Shown piece by piece: positions 8,060 to 18,257 of a stretch of 64,000 nt of DNA; within the stretch, counting starts at the first letter, position 1; each line of letters starts with the position of its first letter. Origin of the DNA: Streptomyces sp. NBC_00659 (GTDB taxonomy: Bacteria > Actinomycetota > Actinomycetes > Streptomycetales > Streptomycetaceae); NCBI RefSeq assembly GCF_036226925.1, contig NZ_CP109031.1, forward strand, positions 868,001-932,000, read 5' to 3'. Made by a program: the position numbers and the translations under genes. The notes under the pieces are model-generated. The model was given only the letters and a program-made list of their open reading frames with translations. It was not told the origin of the DNA and searched no databases.

Positions 8060-8336
8060 CTTCCTCACCTGCCCCCTCGATCCCCGGCGGAACCGCGTCG
8101 CCGTTCGGACCGAACCGGTATCAGTCAGACCAAAAGCGACATCAGTTCGGTCGGGAAGTCGATGCCGCAACCCGCATCCGAAAGGTGCTCCCGGCAGGAA
8201 GTGGACCTGACCCGGTGTCAGGGGGAGGCTGGACGTACGCGTCCCGCAGAATTCCGCAACCGGGTGGCATGAGCGGTGTGAAGCAGGGCAGACGGGCTCT
8301 GTCATCATTTCCTTCGGACGATTTGGGGTGGACGGC

Positions 8337-9218
8337 ATGGCGGCCGTGGCGACAGCGAAGGCAACGGACACGGCGCACCGGGCAGCGACGACCGAGGAAG
8401 GCGTCCTGCCGCAGATCGACGAACCTTTGAAGATCAGCCCGAAGGACGCGCGCGAGCTGTCCCGCCAGTTCTTCGACCGGCTCTCCGTCCTGGAGGAGGG
8501 CACGCACGAATACCAGTACGCGCGCAACACCCTCATCGAGATGAATCTCTCCCTCGTCCGGTACGCGGCGGCCCGCTTCCGCAGCCGCAGCCAGGGTGAG
8601 ATGGAGGACATCGTCCAGGTCGGCACGATCGGGCTCATCAAGGCCATCGACCGCTTCGAGCTGTCCCGCGAGGTCGAGTTCACGTCGTTCGCGGTCCCCT
8701 ACATCGTCGGTGAGATCAAGCGGTTCTTCCGCGACACGAGCTGGGCGGTCCACGTGCCCCGCCGTCTGCAGGAGGCGCGCGTCGAGCTCGCCAAGGCGAC
8801 GGAGGAACTGCGCACCCGCCTCGGCCGTACGCCCACCACCCGTGAACTGTCCGAGCTGATGTGTCTGTCCGAGGAAGAGGTCATCGAGGCCCGCAAGGCG
8901 TCGAACGGCTACAACTCCTCGTCCCTGGACGCCGCTCTCACGGCGGACGGCGGTGCGGACGGCGAGGCGGTTCTCGCGGACTTCATCGGCGAGGAGGATC
9001 CCTCGCTGGAACTGGTCGAGGACTTCAACTCCCTGGCCCCCCTGATCGCGGAGCTCGACGAGCGGCAGCGCCGGATCATTCATCTGCGCTTCGTCGAGGA
9101 GTGGACCCAGGCGCAGATCGGCGAGGAGCTCGGCATCTCGCAGATGCACGTCTCCCGGCTGATCACGCGCATCATCAAGCGTCTGCGCACCGGGCTCCTC
9201 GATCCCGCGGTCGCCTGA
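8337..9218 (+). CDS. SigB/SigF-family RNA polymerase sigma factor
   Basis: 293 residues from the ATG at 8337 (GGGGTGG 5 bp upstream); an in-frame GTG at 8328 has a weaker site. Region 2 shows NLSLVRYAAARF, EDIVQVGTIGLIKAIDRFE and FTSFAVPYIVGEIKRFFRD, typical of the SigB/SigF/SigG stress and sporulation group. Region 3 is PRRLQEARVELAKATEELR, and region 4 carries the helix-turn-helix EEWTQAQIGEELGISQMHVSRL. These sigma factors are held by RsbW-type kinases and released by STAS antagonists, both encoded nearby. Which of the several Streptomyces paralogues this is cannot be told from sequence alone. Confidence 0.92.
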   Translation: MAAVATAKATDTAHRAATTEEGVLPQIDEPLKISPKDARELSRQFFDRLSVLEEGTHEYQYARNTLIEMNLSLVRYAAARFRSRSQGEMEDIVQVGTIGLIKAIDRFELSREVEFTSFAVPYIVGEIKRFFRDTSWAVHVPRRLQEARVELAKATEELRTRLGRTPTTRELSELMCLSEEEVIEARKASNGYNSSSLDAALTADGGADGEAVLADFIGEEDPSLELVEDFNSLAPLIAELDERQRRIIHLRFVEEWTQAQIGEELGISQMHVSRLITRIIKRLRTGLLDPAVA

Positions 9219-9248
9219 GGCTCGCGCACGTCACAGCCGTACGACTGT

Positions 9249-9292
9249 CCCGTCGGCCCGCCCCGGACTCCGGTCCGGGGCGGGCCGACGGG
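9249..9292 (+). terminator. Terminator of the sigma-factor gene
   Basis: A perfect 20-bp GC-rich stem (9249-9268 with 9273-9292) with loop TCCG, 30 bp after the sigma gene stop. Confidence 0.85.
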
Positions 9293-9570
9293 ATTTCGCG
9301 TACGCGGTTCCGGCGAACGGGACCGAGAGGGTCCTGTGTATCCAGTTCCGTCCAGGTCATTCCTGCTGCCGGCGAGATTTCCGGGCCCCTGGAGAATTCT
9401 TTCCCGCGCTTTGTTCCGTCCCCGCGATCTGGGTTAGCCTGCGGCGTATTTTCTTAAGGGGATGACCCGTGATCTGCGGGAATCCCACGGGCAGGCGGGG
9501 GCGCCCGTGGGCCCTACGCGGTTCCGAGTCCCGTGACACGGGACTCCAGGGGAGCGGAACGAGGGTGGCC
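9293..9570. other. Leader region of the poly-HAMP kinase gene
   Basis: 278 bp with no gene, completing the 352-bp gap after the sigma gene. It contains a locally AT-rich stretch near 9447-9458 (GTATTTTCTTAAGG) and a possible -10 TAGCCT near 9435. An in-frame upstream start at 9469 exists but lacks the ribosome site seen at 9571. Confidence 0.4.
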
Positions 9571-12500
9571 ATGACCAGGGCAGCGAGCGGGACGTCCGTA
9601 CGGACACCGGGCGAGCAGGAGTTGCGGCAACTGCTGGCCGGCCTCACCGCCGTGCGCGACGGCGACTTCGGCACCCGGCTCCCCGACGAGGCCGGTGGCC
9701 TGCTGGGCGACATCGCCACCGTGTTCAACGGCATGGTCGACCAGCTGTCGGTGTTCACCTCGGAAGTGACACGGGTGGCCCGTGAGGTGGGCACGGAGGG
9801 GACGCTCGGCGGCCAGGCGGAGGTGCCGGGGGTCTCGGGCACCTGGGCGGACCTCACCGACTCCGTCAACGCCATGGCCGGCAATCTCACCACGCAGGTC
9901 CGCGACATCGCGCAGGTGGCCACGGCGGTCGCCAGGGGTGATCTCTCACAGAAGATCGACGTTCCGGCCCGCGGCGAGATCCTCCAGCTCAAGGAGACCG
10001 TCAACACGATGGTCGACCAGCTCTCGGCGTTCGCCGACGAGGTGACCCGCGTCGCCCGCGAGGTCGGCACCGACGGACGCCTCGGCGGCCAGGCCCAGGT
10101 CCCCGGTGTCGGCGGCGTCTGGCGTGATCTCACCGACTCGGTGAACTTCATGGCGGGCAACCTCACCGCCCAGGTCCGCAACGTGGCCCAGGTCACCACG
10201 GCGGTGGCCCAGGGAGATCTCTCCCAGAAGATCACCGTGGACGCCCGCGGCGAGATCCTCGAACTGAAGAACACCATCAACACGATGGTCGACCAGCTCT
10301 CCGCGTTCGCCGACGAGGTCACCCGCGTCGCCCGCGAGGTCGGCACCGACGGACGCCTCGGCGGCCAGGCCGACGTGAAGGGCGTCAAGGGCACCTGGCG
10401 TGATCTCACCGACTCGGTGAACTTCATGGCGGGCAACCTCACCGCCCAGGTCCGATCGATCGCCCAGGTGGCCACCGCGGTGGCCAAGGGCGACCTGTCG
10501 CAGAAGATCACCGTGGACGCCCGCGGCGAGATCCTGGAGCTCAAGGAGACCATCAACACGATGGTCGAGCAGCTCTCGGCGTTCGCCGACGAGGTGACCC
10601 GGGTGGCCCGCGAGGTCGGTACGGCGGGCAACCTGGGCGGGCAGGCCACCGTGCGGGGCGTCTCGGGCACCTGGAAGGACCTCACCGACAACGTCAACGT
10701 CATGGCGTCGAACCTGACCGGGCAGGTCCGCTCCATCGCGCAGGTGGCGACCGCGGTGGCCCGCGGCGACCTCTCGCAGAAGATCACCGTGGAGGCGAAG
10801 GGCGAGGTCGCGGCCCTGGCCGACGTCATCAACACGATGGTCGACACACTGTCCGCGTTCGCCGACGAGGTCACCCGCGTCGCCCGTGAGGTCGGCACCG
10901 AAGGACGTCTCGGCGGCCAGGCGCACGTACCCAATGTGGCGGGCACCTGGAAGGACCTCACCGACAACGTCAACTCGATGGCCAACAACCTCACCGGGCA
11001 GGTGCGCAACATCGCCCTGGTGACGACGGCCGTGGCCAAGGGCGACCTGTCCAAGAAGATCGATGTCGACGCCCGGGGCGAGATCCTCGAACTCAAGACG
11101 ACGATCAACACGATGGTCGACCAGCTCTCCGCCTTCGCGGCCGAGGTCACCCGGGTGGCGCGGGAGGTCGGCAGCGAGGGCAGGCTCGGCGGCCAGGCCG
11201 AGGTGGAGGGCGTCTCGGGCACCTGGAAGCGGCTGACCGAGAACGTGAACGAACTGGCCGGCAACCTCACGCGTCAGGTCCGCGCGATCGCCGAGGTCAC
11301 CGGCGCCGTCGCCGAGGGCGACCTGACACGGTCCATCGCCGTGGAGGCCTCCGGCGAGGTCGCCGACCTGAAGGACAACATCAACTCCATGGTGGAGTCC
11401 TTGCGTGAGACCACGCGGGCCAACCAGGAGCAGGACTGGCTCAAGACGAACCTGGCCCGTATCTCCGGCCTGATGCAGGGATACCGCGACCTGGACGTGG
11501 TGGCCGACCTCATCATGGACGAGCTCACCCCGCTGGTCGCCGCGCAGTACGGCGCCTTCTACCTCGCCGAGGAGACCGCGAAGGGTACGGAGCTGCGGCT
11601 GGTCGGGTCGTACGGCTATCCCGACGAGGCCGGGCGTCCCACCCGTATTCCGCTCGGCCGCTCCCTGGTCGGACAGGCCGCGCGCAGCAGGCGGGCGATC
11701 ACCGTGGACGAGGTGCCGCCGGGGTACGTCACCATCTCCTCGGGCCTCGGGCAGACGGCGCCGACGGCTCTGGTGGTCCTGCCCATCGTCGTCGAGGAGC
11801 AGGTGCTCGGCGTCATCGAGCTCGCCTCGGTCACCCGCTTCAAGCAGGGGCACCGGACGTTCCTGGAACAGCTGATGGAGACCATCGGCGTCAATGTCAG
11901 CACCATCGTGGCCAACGCCCGCACCGATGAGCTGCTGGGCGAGTCGCAGCGCCTGACCGCCGAACTCCAGGCCCGCTCCGAGGAGTTGCAGGTCCAGCAG
12001 GACGAACTCCAGCGTTCCAACGCCGAGCTGGAGGACAAGGCCTCCCTGCTCGTGACCCAGAACCGCGACATCGAGGCGAAGAACCTCCAGATCGAACAGG
12101 CCCGGCAGGAACTCGAGGCACGGGCCCAGCAGTTGTCGCTGGCGTCCAAGTACAAGTCCGAGTTCCTCGCCAACATGAGCCACGAACTGCGGACCCCGCT
12201 CAACAGCCTGCTCATCCTGGCCCAGTTGCTGGCGCAGAACCCCTCGCGCAATCTCACGCCGAAGCAGGTCGAGTACGCGGGCATCATCCACTCCGCGGGT
12301 TCCGACCTGCTCCAGCTGATCAACGACATCCTCGACCTGTCGAAGGTCGAGGCCGGCAAGATGGACGTGACCCCCGAGCGGGTGCCGCTGCGGCAGCTGC
12401 TCGAATACGTCGAGGCCACCTTCCGCCCCATGACCTCGCAGAAGAGCCTGGAGTTCACGGTCAGCACCGCTCCCGGGGCCCCGGTGGACCTGCTCACCGA

Positions 12501-13845
12501 CGACTCCCGGCTGCGGCAGGTACTGCGCAACCTGCTGTCGAACGCCGTCAAGTTCACCGAGCAGGGCCGGGTCGAGCTGCGCATCGAACCGGCGGCCGAC
12601 GCGGAGATCCCCGCGGGCGTTCCGCGCGGCGGCACGATCGCCGCCTTCCGGGTCAAGGACACCGGTATCGGCATCCCCGAGCAGCAGCTGGAGACGATCT
12701 TCGGCGCCTTCCAGCAGGCCGACGGCACCACGAGCCGCAAGTACGGCGGCACAGGTCTGGGTCTGTCCATCACCCGGGAGATCGCCCACCTGCTCGGCGG
12801 GGCGGTCACCGTGGACAGCACCCCCGGACAGGGCAGTACGTTCACACTCTTCCTCCCCGTCGCCCGGCCCGAGTTCGAGGAGCTGATGGCCGGTGGCCGG
12901 GCGCCCGAACCGGCGGTGGACGAGGGCGCCTCGGCGCACACCGAACCGCGGCACACCGCTCCCGGTTCGGCCGGCCTGCCCCGCCGGCGGCGGCGGCTCC
13001 TGGTCGTCGAGGAACGGCCGCGGGGGCTGCTCACGCTGGTGGCCGAGAGCGCGGTCGGGGATGTGGCGCGCAGCCGTGACGAGGGCGACACACGGGAGCG
13101 CGTCGACATCATCACCGTCGTCGGGGCACAGGAGGCGGCGAGCGCCCTCGCCGCGGAACCGTGGCACTGCGTCGTGCTCGAACTCGGCATGCCGGAAGGC
13201 GAGACGGCCCGGTTCCTGGAAGCGGTGGAGGGTGACTCGGCCCTGGCGACCGTGCCCGTCCTCGTCCACAACGGCAGCCGGGTCGACCTCGCGCAGGAGC
13301 AGGCGCTGCAGTCCCGCTCGGGCGCGCGGTCGCTGGAATTCCTGTCCAGTCTCGACGAGTTGCGCGAGCGGATCGCGCTGCACCTGTCCGCGGAGCAGCC
13401 GGGCGACGTGGTGCCGCTGGTCCGCGCCGAGGAGGCCAGGAACCGGCCCGCGCGGCCGATCGACAACGCCTTCCAGGGCCGTACGGTGCTCGTCGTCGAC
13501 GACGACGCCCGTAACCTCTTCGCGCTCAGCGGGATCCTGGAGCTGCACGGGTTCCAGGTGCTGCACGCGGAGAACGGCAGGAAGGGCATCGAGACACTGC
13601 TGGCCCGGCCCGAGGTCGCGCTGATCCTGATGGACGTGATGATGCCCGAGATGGACGGGTACACCGCGACCGCCGAGATCCGCAGGATGCCCCGGTACGC
13701 GGACCTGCCGATCATCGCGGTGACGGCGAAGGCCATGCCCGGCGACCGGGAGAAGAGCCTGCTGTCGGGCGCCAGCGACCACGTCACCAAGCCGGTCGAC
13801 ACCGACGACCTCATCGCCTGTGTCCGACGCTGGCTCGGGGAGTGA
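9571..13845 (+). CDS. Poly-HAMP hybrid sensor histidine kinase
   Basis: 1424 residues; the ATG at 9571 follows GAGGGTGG. Residues 1-613 carry seven [11 protein letters not shown] HAMP units linked by six [12 protein letters not shown] units, a 92-residue period resembling the HAMP arrays of fungal group III (Nik1/Os-1) kinases. There is no membrane segment, so it is cytosolic. A GAF domain (about 625-785) and coiled coil (788-860) follow. The kinase core has H871 in [11 protein letters not shown], the N box near 985-995, [10 protein letters not shown] and GGTGLGLSI. The first receiver-like domain (about 1139-1277) is degenerate: Glu-Glu replaces the acidic Asp pair, and E1204 in LELGMP replaces the phospho-acceptor Asp. 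The last receiver is intact, with D1355 in [12 protein letters not shown]. Signal and output are unknown. Confidence 0.93.
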   Translation: MTRAASGTSVRTPGEQELRQLLAGLTAVRDGDFGTRLPDEAGGLLGDIATVFNGMVDQLSVFTSEVTRVAREVGTEGTLGGQAEVPGVSGTWADLTDSVNAMAGNLTTQVRDIAQVATAVARGDLSQKIDVPARGEILQLKETVNTMVDQLSAFADEVTRVAREVGTDGRLGGQAQVPGVGGVWRDLTDSVNFMAGNLTAQVRNVAQVTTAVAQGDLSQKITVDARGEILELKNTINTMVDQLSAFADEVTRVAREVGTDGRLGGQADVKGVKGTWRDLTDSVNFMAGNLTAQVRSIAQVATAVAKGDLSQKITVDARGEILELKETINTMVEQLSAFADEVTRVAREVGTAGNLGGQATVRGVSGTWKDLTDNVNVMASNLTGQVRSIAQVATAVARGDLSQKITVEAKGEVAALADVINTMVDTLSAFADEVTRVAREVGTEGRLGGQAHVPNVAGTWKDLTDNVNSMANNLTGQVRNIALVTTAVAKGDLSKKIDVDARGEILELKTTINTMVDQLSAFAAEVTRVAREVGSEGRLGGQAEVEGVSGTWKRLTENVNELAGNLTRQVRAIAEVTGAVAEGDLTRSIAVEASGEVADLKDNINSMVESLRETTRANQEQDWLKTNLARISGLMQGYRDLDVVADLIMDELTPLVAAQYGAFYLAEETAKGTELRLVGSYGYPDEAGRPTRIPLGRSLVGQAARSRRAITVDEVPPGYVTISSGLGQTAPTALVVLPIVVEEQVLGVIELASVTRFKQGHRTFLEQLMETIGVNVSTIVANARTDELLGESQRLTAELQARSEELQVQQDELQRSNAELEDKASLLVTQNRDIEAKNLQIEQARQELEARAQQLSLASKYKSEFLANMSHELRTPLNSLLILAQLLAQNPSRNLTPKQVEYAGIIHSAGSDLLQLINDILDLSKVEAGKMDVTPERVPLRQLLEYVEATFRPMTSQKSLEFTVSTAPGAPVDLLTDDSRLRQVLRNLLSNAVKFTEQGRVELRIEPAADAEIPAGVPRGGTIAAFRVKDTGIGIPEQQLETIFGAFQQADGTTSRKYGGTGLGLSITREIAHLLGGAVTVDSTPGQGSTFTLFLPVARPEFEELMAGGRAPEPAVDEGASAHTEPRHTAPGSAGLPRRRRRLLVVEERPRGLLTLVAESAVGDVARSRDEGDTRERVDIITVVGAQEAASALAAEPWHCVVLELGMPEGETARFLEAVEGDSALATVPVLVHNGSRVDLAQEQALQSRSGARSLEFLSSLDELRERIALHLSAEQPGDVVPLVRAEEARNRPARPIDNAFQGRTVLVVDDDARNLFALSGILELHGFQVLHAENGRKGIETLLARPEVALILMDVMMPEMDGYTATAEIRRMPRYADLPIIAVTAKAMPGDREKSLLSGASDHVTKPVDTDDLIACVRRWLGE
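9775..11430 (+). repeat. 276-bp tandem repeats encoding HAMP units
   Basis: Six in-frame units with an exact 276-bp period (for example equivalent positions 9775, 10051 and 10327). Several units share long identical runs. The repeat lies wholly inside the kinase gene. Confidence 0.9.
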
Positions 13846-13947
13846 CATGACGCCCGGTACCCTCCACCGCGGCCGTGCGACGGGACACCCGCCGCTGCCG
13901 CCCCTCCCCCGCCCTCCACAGGGTCCCCGCCGAGGAGCGGCAGCACG

Positions 13948-16365
13948 ATGAACAGTCCTGAGGCAACCGGCCCGAGCGTCCCCGACTCCCCGGACGACGT
14001 CGCGGACGCCGGGCAGGCGGGTGAGCCGTCGGGCGCGGCCCGGACGTCTCCGGTGGGCCGGCTGGCGGCCACCGTCGAACGGCTGCGCCGCGAGGTACGG
14101 GCCGCGCAGGCGGAGGCCGAGGGGCGGGCTCTGATCGAGCTGGCCAAGGGCATCCTGGTCGAGCGGCTGGGCTGCGGACCGGCACAAGCCGCCCGCCAGC
14201 TCACCGAGTTGGCCGAGCAGGCCAAGGTGCCGCAACTCCAGCTCGCGGTCGAGATCATCAACCAGGCGGCCCACGACCGGCTTTCGGAGGTGACCAGCGC
14301 CTTCCTCTCCGCCACGGCGGAGCATCCCCCGAAGGACGACGCCCCCGCGGTACGGCTGCGCGCGGCCGAGAGCGGCGCGCTGGCGGCCGGCGACAGCCAG
14401 GCGGTGGCCGACTCCCTGCTGCAGCACGCGCTGACTCCGCTCGGGGCGGTCGCCGTGGCCATCTGGGCTGCGGACGCCGACGGTTCACTCTCCCTGGCGG
14501 GAAGCGCCGGGTTCTCGGCGGCCGAGGCCCGGCGCTGGCGTTACGTTCCCCCGGGCGTGGCGACGATGGCACGCCGCGCGCTGTCCGACCGCAGGGCGCA
14601 GTGGGCGGGCTCGCTGACGGACACCGGGCTGCCGTCCATCGGGCACGCGGAACATCCGGACGGCGGGCGGGTCGCGGTACCGGCCGGCTCCGGAGGCCGG
14701 ATCCACGGCGTCCTGGAGATCGCGTGGCCGTCCGCCCTGGCACCTCAGCCACCGCAGGTGGTCCGTCAGGTCGAGGCGCTCGCCGAACTGTGCTCGCACA
14801 CGCTGGAGACCCACGCGCTGCCGGGCGACTTCCACGACGTGCGGGGGACGGCCGATGTCTGCGAACTGATCGACCTGGTGGATGGGTTGCACGATCCCGC
14901 CCTGGTGCTGGTCCCCCAGCTCGACGACCAGGGGCGGCTCGCCGACTTCCGCATCCGTCATGTGAACGGACGATTCCTCGATCCGGCCGGCCGGCCGCGC
15001 GGCACCGTTCAGGGGTCGCTGCTGTTGGAGGCCTATCCGCTGGCCGCCGGGGACAGCGGTCTCTTCCAGTGCGTCGAGCGCGTCTACGCCACCGGGGAGC
15101 CGTTCCGGGCGCGGCGCATGGATCTGACGGCGCTGGTCGACCAGGTGCGGCTGTCGGCCGTGGCCGACATCAACGTCAGCCGGCACGGCGGAACCGTGCT
15201 GCTCATCTGGCGCATAGAGGACGAGACGGCGCGACTGGCGAGTCTGCTCCAGCACGCCCAGCGGCTCGGCAGGATCGGCGGTTTCGAGGAGAACCTGCTG
15301 ACCGGCGAGACCATCTGGAACGAGACCCTCTTCGATCTGTACGGCCGCTCCCCCTCGGGCACTCCCGTCCCGCTGGAGGAGCTGGCCGCGCACGCCCATC
15401 CCGACGACGCCGTCGCCATCGGCCGCTTCCTGCGGACCGTCCTGCACCGTCACCGGCCGGCGTCGGCAGCGTTCCGGCTCCAGCGTCCCGACGGCGTGAC
15501 CCGGCACATCCGCGTGGTGGCCGAACCGGTGCTCGACGCCGACGACCGGCTGTTCGCGGTCCGCGGGGCCTACCAGGACATCTCGGCGCAGCACTGGACC
15601 GAGGTGGCGCTGGCGGTCACCCGCGACCAGCTCGCGCACACCGAGCAGCAGGCGCACGAGCGCAACCGGCTGACCCTCCAGCTCCAGCACGCGATCATGC
15701 CGCCGGCCCAGGCGCCGTTGCGGGCTCCGGGCCTCGACGTGGCGGTGCGCTACCGGCCCGCGGAGACCGAGCAGCTCGTCGGGGGCGACTGGTACGACGC
15801 CGTCGTGCTGTCGTCCGGCCTGGTCCTGTTGTGTGTCGGCGATGTGGCCGGTCACGGGATCGAGGCGGCGACCAGCATGGTGGTGCTGCGCAACGCGCTG
15901 CGCGGACTCGCCGTGACGGGTGCGGGGCCGGGGCAGCTGCTGTCCTGGCTCAACATCGTGGCGCACCATCTGACGGGCGGGGTCACCGCCACCGCGGTCT
16001 GCGGGATCTACGATCCGCGCCGCCGTGTTCTGCGCTGGGCGAGGGCCGGACATCTGCCGCCCGTTCTGGTCCGGGACACGGACGCCAACCCGCTGCCGCT
16101 CCTCAAGGGCATCCTGCTCGGTGCCGTCCCCGAGGCGACGTTCGAGGAGGACGAGGTACAACTGGACGTCCACGACACGCTGTTGATGTACACGGACGGT
16201 CTGATCGAACGGCGGGACCGCTCGGTGGAGGTGTCGCTGCGCCAGCTCCTCAACGCGGCCCGTACGACGTCCGGGACGCTGGACCATCAACTCGACCGGC
16301 TCCTGACGTACAGCAGGTCCGACACCGACGACGACACCTGCATCGTCGGCATCCGGGTGGAGTAG
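13948..16365 (+). CDS. ANTAR-like/GAF/PAS/PP2C (SpoIIE-type) serine phosphatase
   Basis: 805 residues, ATG at 13948 after GAGGAGCGG. Residues about 55-112 form an ANTAR-like helical segment (ALIELAKGILVERLGCGPAQ), usually RNA-binding in response regulators. A GAF-like domain (about 135-290) and two PAS-like domains (about 300-425 and 430-560) come next. The PP2C/SpoIIE domain (590-805) has GGDWYDAV with D614, VGDVAGHGIEAAT, RAGHLPPVL, MYTDGLIE and DTDDDTCIVGI. It starts 102 bp after the poly-HAMP kinase, so co-transcription is possible. It probably dephosphorylates a STAS antagonist; the nearest STAS genes are 12 kb away. Having an ANTAR module at the N-terminus of a phosphatase is unusual. 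Confidence 0.87.
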   Translation: MNSPEATGPSVPDSPDDVADAGQAGEPSGAARTSPVGRLAATVERLRREVRAAQAEAEGRALIELAKGILVERLGCGPAQAARQLTELAEQAKVPQLQLAVEIINQAAHDRLSEVTSAFLSATAEHPPKDDAPAVRLRAAESGALAAGDSQAVADSLLQHALTPLGAVAVAIWAADADGSLSLAGSAGFSAAEARRWRYVPPGVATMARRALSDRRAQWAGSLTDTGLPSIGHAEHPDGGRVAVPAGSGGRIHGVLEIAWPSALAPQPPQVVRQVEALAELCSHTLETHALPGDFHDVRGTADVCELIDLVDGLHDPALVLVPQLDDQGRLADFRIRHVNGRFLDPAGRPRGTVQGSLLLEAYPLAAGDSGLFQCVERVYATGEPFRARRMDLTALVDQVRLSAVADINVSRHGGTVLLIWRIEDETARLASLLQHAQRLGRIGGFEENLLTGETIWNETLFDLYGRSPSGTPVPLEELAAHAHPDDAVAIGRFLRTVLHRHRPASAAFRLQRPDGVTRHIRVVAEPVLDADDRLFAVRGAYQDISAQHWTEVALAVTRDQLAHTEQQAHERNRLTLQLQHAIMPPAQAPLRAPGLDVAVRYRPAETEQLVGGDWYDAVVLSSGLVLLCVGDVAGHGIEAATSMVVLRNALRGLAVTGAGPGQLLSWLNIVAHHLTGGVTATAVCGIYDPRRRVLRWARAGHLPPVLVRDTDANPLPLLKGILLGAVPEATFEEDEVQLDVHDTLLMYTDGLIERRDRSVEVSLRQLLNAARTTSGTLDHQLDRLLTYSRSDTDDDTCIVGIRVE

Positions 16366-16379
16366 GGCCGTACGAAATG

Positions 16380-16422
16380 CGGCCCCGCCGGCAGCCGGGG
16401 GGAGTGACTGCCTGCGGGGCCG
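16380..16422. terminator. Terminator hairpin
   Basis: A 15-bp stem with one mismatch (16380-16394 with 16408-16422), 14 bp after the phosphatase stop. The next gene is convergent, so it may serve both. Confidence 0.7.
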
Positions 16423-16548
16423 TGCAGCTCGGGTTTCGCCAGGGGGGGTAGCGTCCCGAGCTGTCTCAGGATGCTGCTGCCCCGCTTCCGGCGATGCATG
16501 CACACGGGTTTCCGGCCGGTTTTCCCCTCGTATGGCCGAACGACCGGC

Positions 16549-17265
16549 TCACGAGGAATCACGCAGGGCACGCAGGAGTGGCTCCAGGGAGTCCGTGACG
16601 CACCGGTCGGGAACGCCGGCCTCCCGCAGTGCCCGCGCTCTGGCGGGGTGGCGGGCGTATCCGAGGAATCGGACACCGGCGTGGTGCGCCGCCGCGTGAT
16701 CCGCCGGGGTGCCGCCGATCATCAGCGAGGCGTCGGGGGCGGCCTCCATGGCGCCCAGGGCCAGTGACAGGGTGGCCGGACGGGGAGTGAGCGTCCCCGG
16801 GCCCGGCGCCCGGCCGAATATGTACGGGGCGAAGCGGGGTGTGAGCCCCCGGGCGTCCAGGTACGAGGTGACGGCCCGGGCCGATGTGCCGGTCGCCACG
16901 GCGAGCCTCGCCCCGACCGCGGCCCAGGTGTGGATCAGCGGATCCGCGTACGCCGTCGGCATGGCGGTGCGCACCGCCTCCAGTTCGGCCCGGGTGAGCC
17001 ACGCGTCGAGCCGGGCGAGGGCTTCGCTGCCCGGGTGCCGTCCGGCCACCGCCGTCAGGAGGCGGTAGGGGTCCGCGGGGCCGCGCTCCTCGTCGGTGAG
17101 CACCGCGCCGAGGCCCGCTTCCGTCAGCCGGTCCCGCTGGGCTCGTGCGACGGCCGTCGCCGAGGGCCCGGAGAACAGCTGACAGATCGGGCCGTCGAAG
17201 CCGAGGACGACATACCGCGTCCCTGCGACCAGTTCCCGAACGTTCTCGATCCGACTCGTCACCAC
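16549..17265 (-). CDS. HAD-superfamily hydrolase-like protein lacking the nucleophile Asp
   Basis: 238 residues from GTG 17263-17265 (a second GTG follows directly). The fold matches phosphoglycolate-phosphatase-like HAD proteins: an N-terminal motif, an alpha-helical cap, motif II AVATGTSARAVTSYL, motif III Lys/Arg in PRP, and motif IV-like SLMIGGTPADHAAAHHAGVRFLGYAR. In HAD enzymes motif I is DxDG, and the first Asp is the catalytic nucleophile. Here it reads VVLGFDGPICQLF, so the nucleophile is Gly (codon GGC where GAC is expected). Motif IV also shows GGTPAD rather than GDSxxD. The protein is therefore probably not a phosphatase, or is an inactivated copy. Confidence 0.75.
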   Translation of the reverse strand: MVTSRIENVRELVAGTRYVVLGFDGPICQLFSGPSATAVARAQRDRLTEAGLGAVLTDEERGPADPYRLLTAVAGRHPGSEALARLDAWLTRAELEAVRTAMPTAYADPLIHTWAAVGARLAVATGTSARAVTSYLDARGLTPRFAPYIFGRAPGPGTLTPRPATLSLALGAMEAAPDASLMIGGTPADHAAAHHAGVRFLGYARHPARARALREAGVPDRCVTDSLEPLLRALRDSS

Positions 17266-17399
17266 CAGGGTCTTTCCCGTCCCGGCAGTCACCAATCGAG
17301 CGGGTGCCGGCCGGTCGCCTCCGGCCGCCGTGGCCGCGGCTTCGCCGCCGGTCAGCCGCCGGTCAGGGGACGGGCAGGGCGGGCCGGGCCGAGCGGCCG

Positions 17400-18257
17400 T
17401 CAGTGGGCCATGTCCGCGAGGTGCGGGACCACGCGGGTCAGCCGCAGCACGCCCCACAGGACCAGCCCGGCGCCGATCAGCTCGGGCAGCAGCCACCAGC
17501 CCGTACGGATGGTCTCGTCGAAGAGCGTGACACCGAGCACCAGGCTGAGCGTCGCGTCGCCGATGGTCAGCGCGGGCTGCGAGGCGGCCAGGGGTCCCGC
17601 CTGGAGGGCGTTCTCCAGCAGCAGGACGGCGGTGATCCCGGTCAGGACGAAGCCGTACGTCTGCCACATGCCCAGAAAGGCGACGAACCCGTCGTCGTCG
17701 AGTGTGCCCACGGCCGATTTGAGGAGAGCGGCGGTCAGCGCGTTGCTGATGGCCGACGCCGTTCCCAGCATGGCCGCGCGGAAGAGCGGTGGGCGGCCCG
17801 GACGGGCGACGACGACCGCGGCCGCCGCGGTGCCCAGGCACAGGATCAGCACCGGGATCCAACGTGCCATGGAGGCGTCGGACCGTGCTCCCGAGGGAGC
17901 GGCCGACAGGAGGACGAGACCGAGGCCGGCCACCACACCGGCCACGGCCTGCCATCCCGCGCGCGACAGGCGCCGGTGCAGCAGCGGGACGGCGATCATC
18001 AGGGCGAAGGGCAGTTCCAGGATGAACAGGGGCTGCACCAGGGACAGCGGCCCGTTCGCCAGCGCGAGCGCCTGGAAGAGTGCCGCCCCGATCACCCCGG
18101 CGATGCCGATCAGCCAGGCAGGCTGCCGGGCCAGCCGGATGATGAGCCGCAGTCCACCGCCTTCACTGACGCGCGAGGCCGCCTTGCGTTGGAACGCGGT
18201 GCCCATCGCGTTGCTGGCTGCCCCTAGGAGTGCGAACAGCACGGCCAGTCCCGTCAC
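17400..18257 (-). CDS. DMT/EamA-type membrane transporter
   Basis: About 285 residues with roughly nine to ten hydrophobic helices, beginning GLAVLFALLGAASNAMGTAFQRKAA. That N-terminus with its QRKAA motif is common to Streptomyces drug/metabolite-superfamily permeases of the DMT type (magnesium-transporter NIPA-like or EamA-like). The GTG at 18255-18257 lies close behind TGGAGGG; another GTG at 18242 has better spacing to the same site, so the start is uncertain by five codons. The substrate is unknown. The gene is separated by 134 bp from the HAD-like gene downstream on the same strand. Confidence 0.8.
   Translation of the reverse strand: MTGLAVLFALLGAASNAMGTAFQRKAASRVSEGGGLRLIIRLARQPAWLIGIAGVIGAALFQALALANGPLSLVQPLFILELPFALMIAVPLLHRRLSRAGWQAVAGVVAGLGLVLLSAAPSGARSDASMARWIPVLILCLGTAAAAVVVARPGRPPLFRAAMLGTASAISNALTAALLKSAVGTLDDDGFVAFLGMWQTYGFVLTGITAVLLLENALQAGPLAASQPALTIGDATLSLVLGVTLFDETIRTGWWLLPELIGAGLVLWGVLRLTRVVPHLADMAH

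Larger units (their letters stand above)
7873..8336. other. Regulatory intergenic region between anti-sigma and sigma genes
   Basis: 464 bp between divergent genes. It contains a SigB-like promoter for the anti-sigma gene (7965-7990) and a 26-bp perfect palindrome (8034-8059). The sequence about 8207-8221 carries a shorter palindrome, CTGAC-ccggt-GTCAG. No protein-coding frame was believed. Confidence 0.55.

Noticed and set aside
9946..14427. Very long open frames antisense to the poly-HAMP kinase gene (up to about 1490 codons)
   Set aside because: They mirror the high third-position GC of the real gene, give His/Arg/Gly-rich or Ser/Thr-repeat sequence with no domain, and have no ribosome site.
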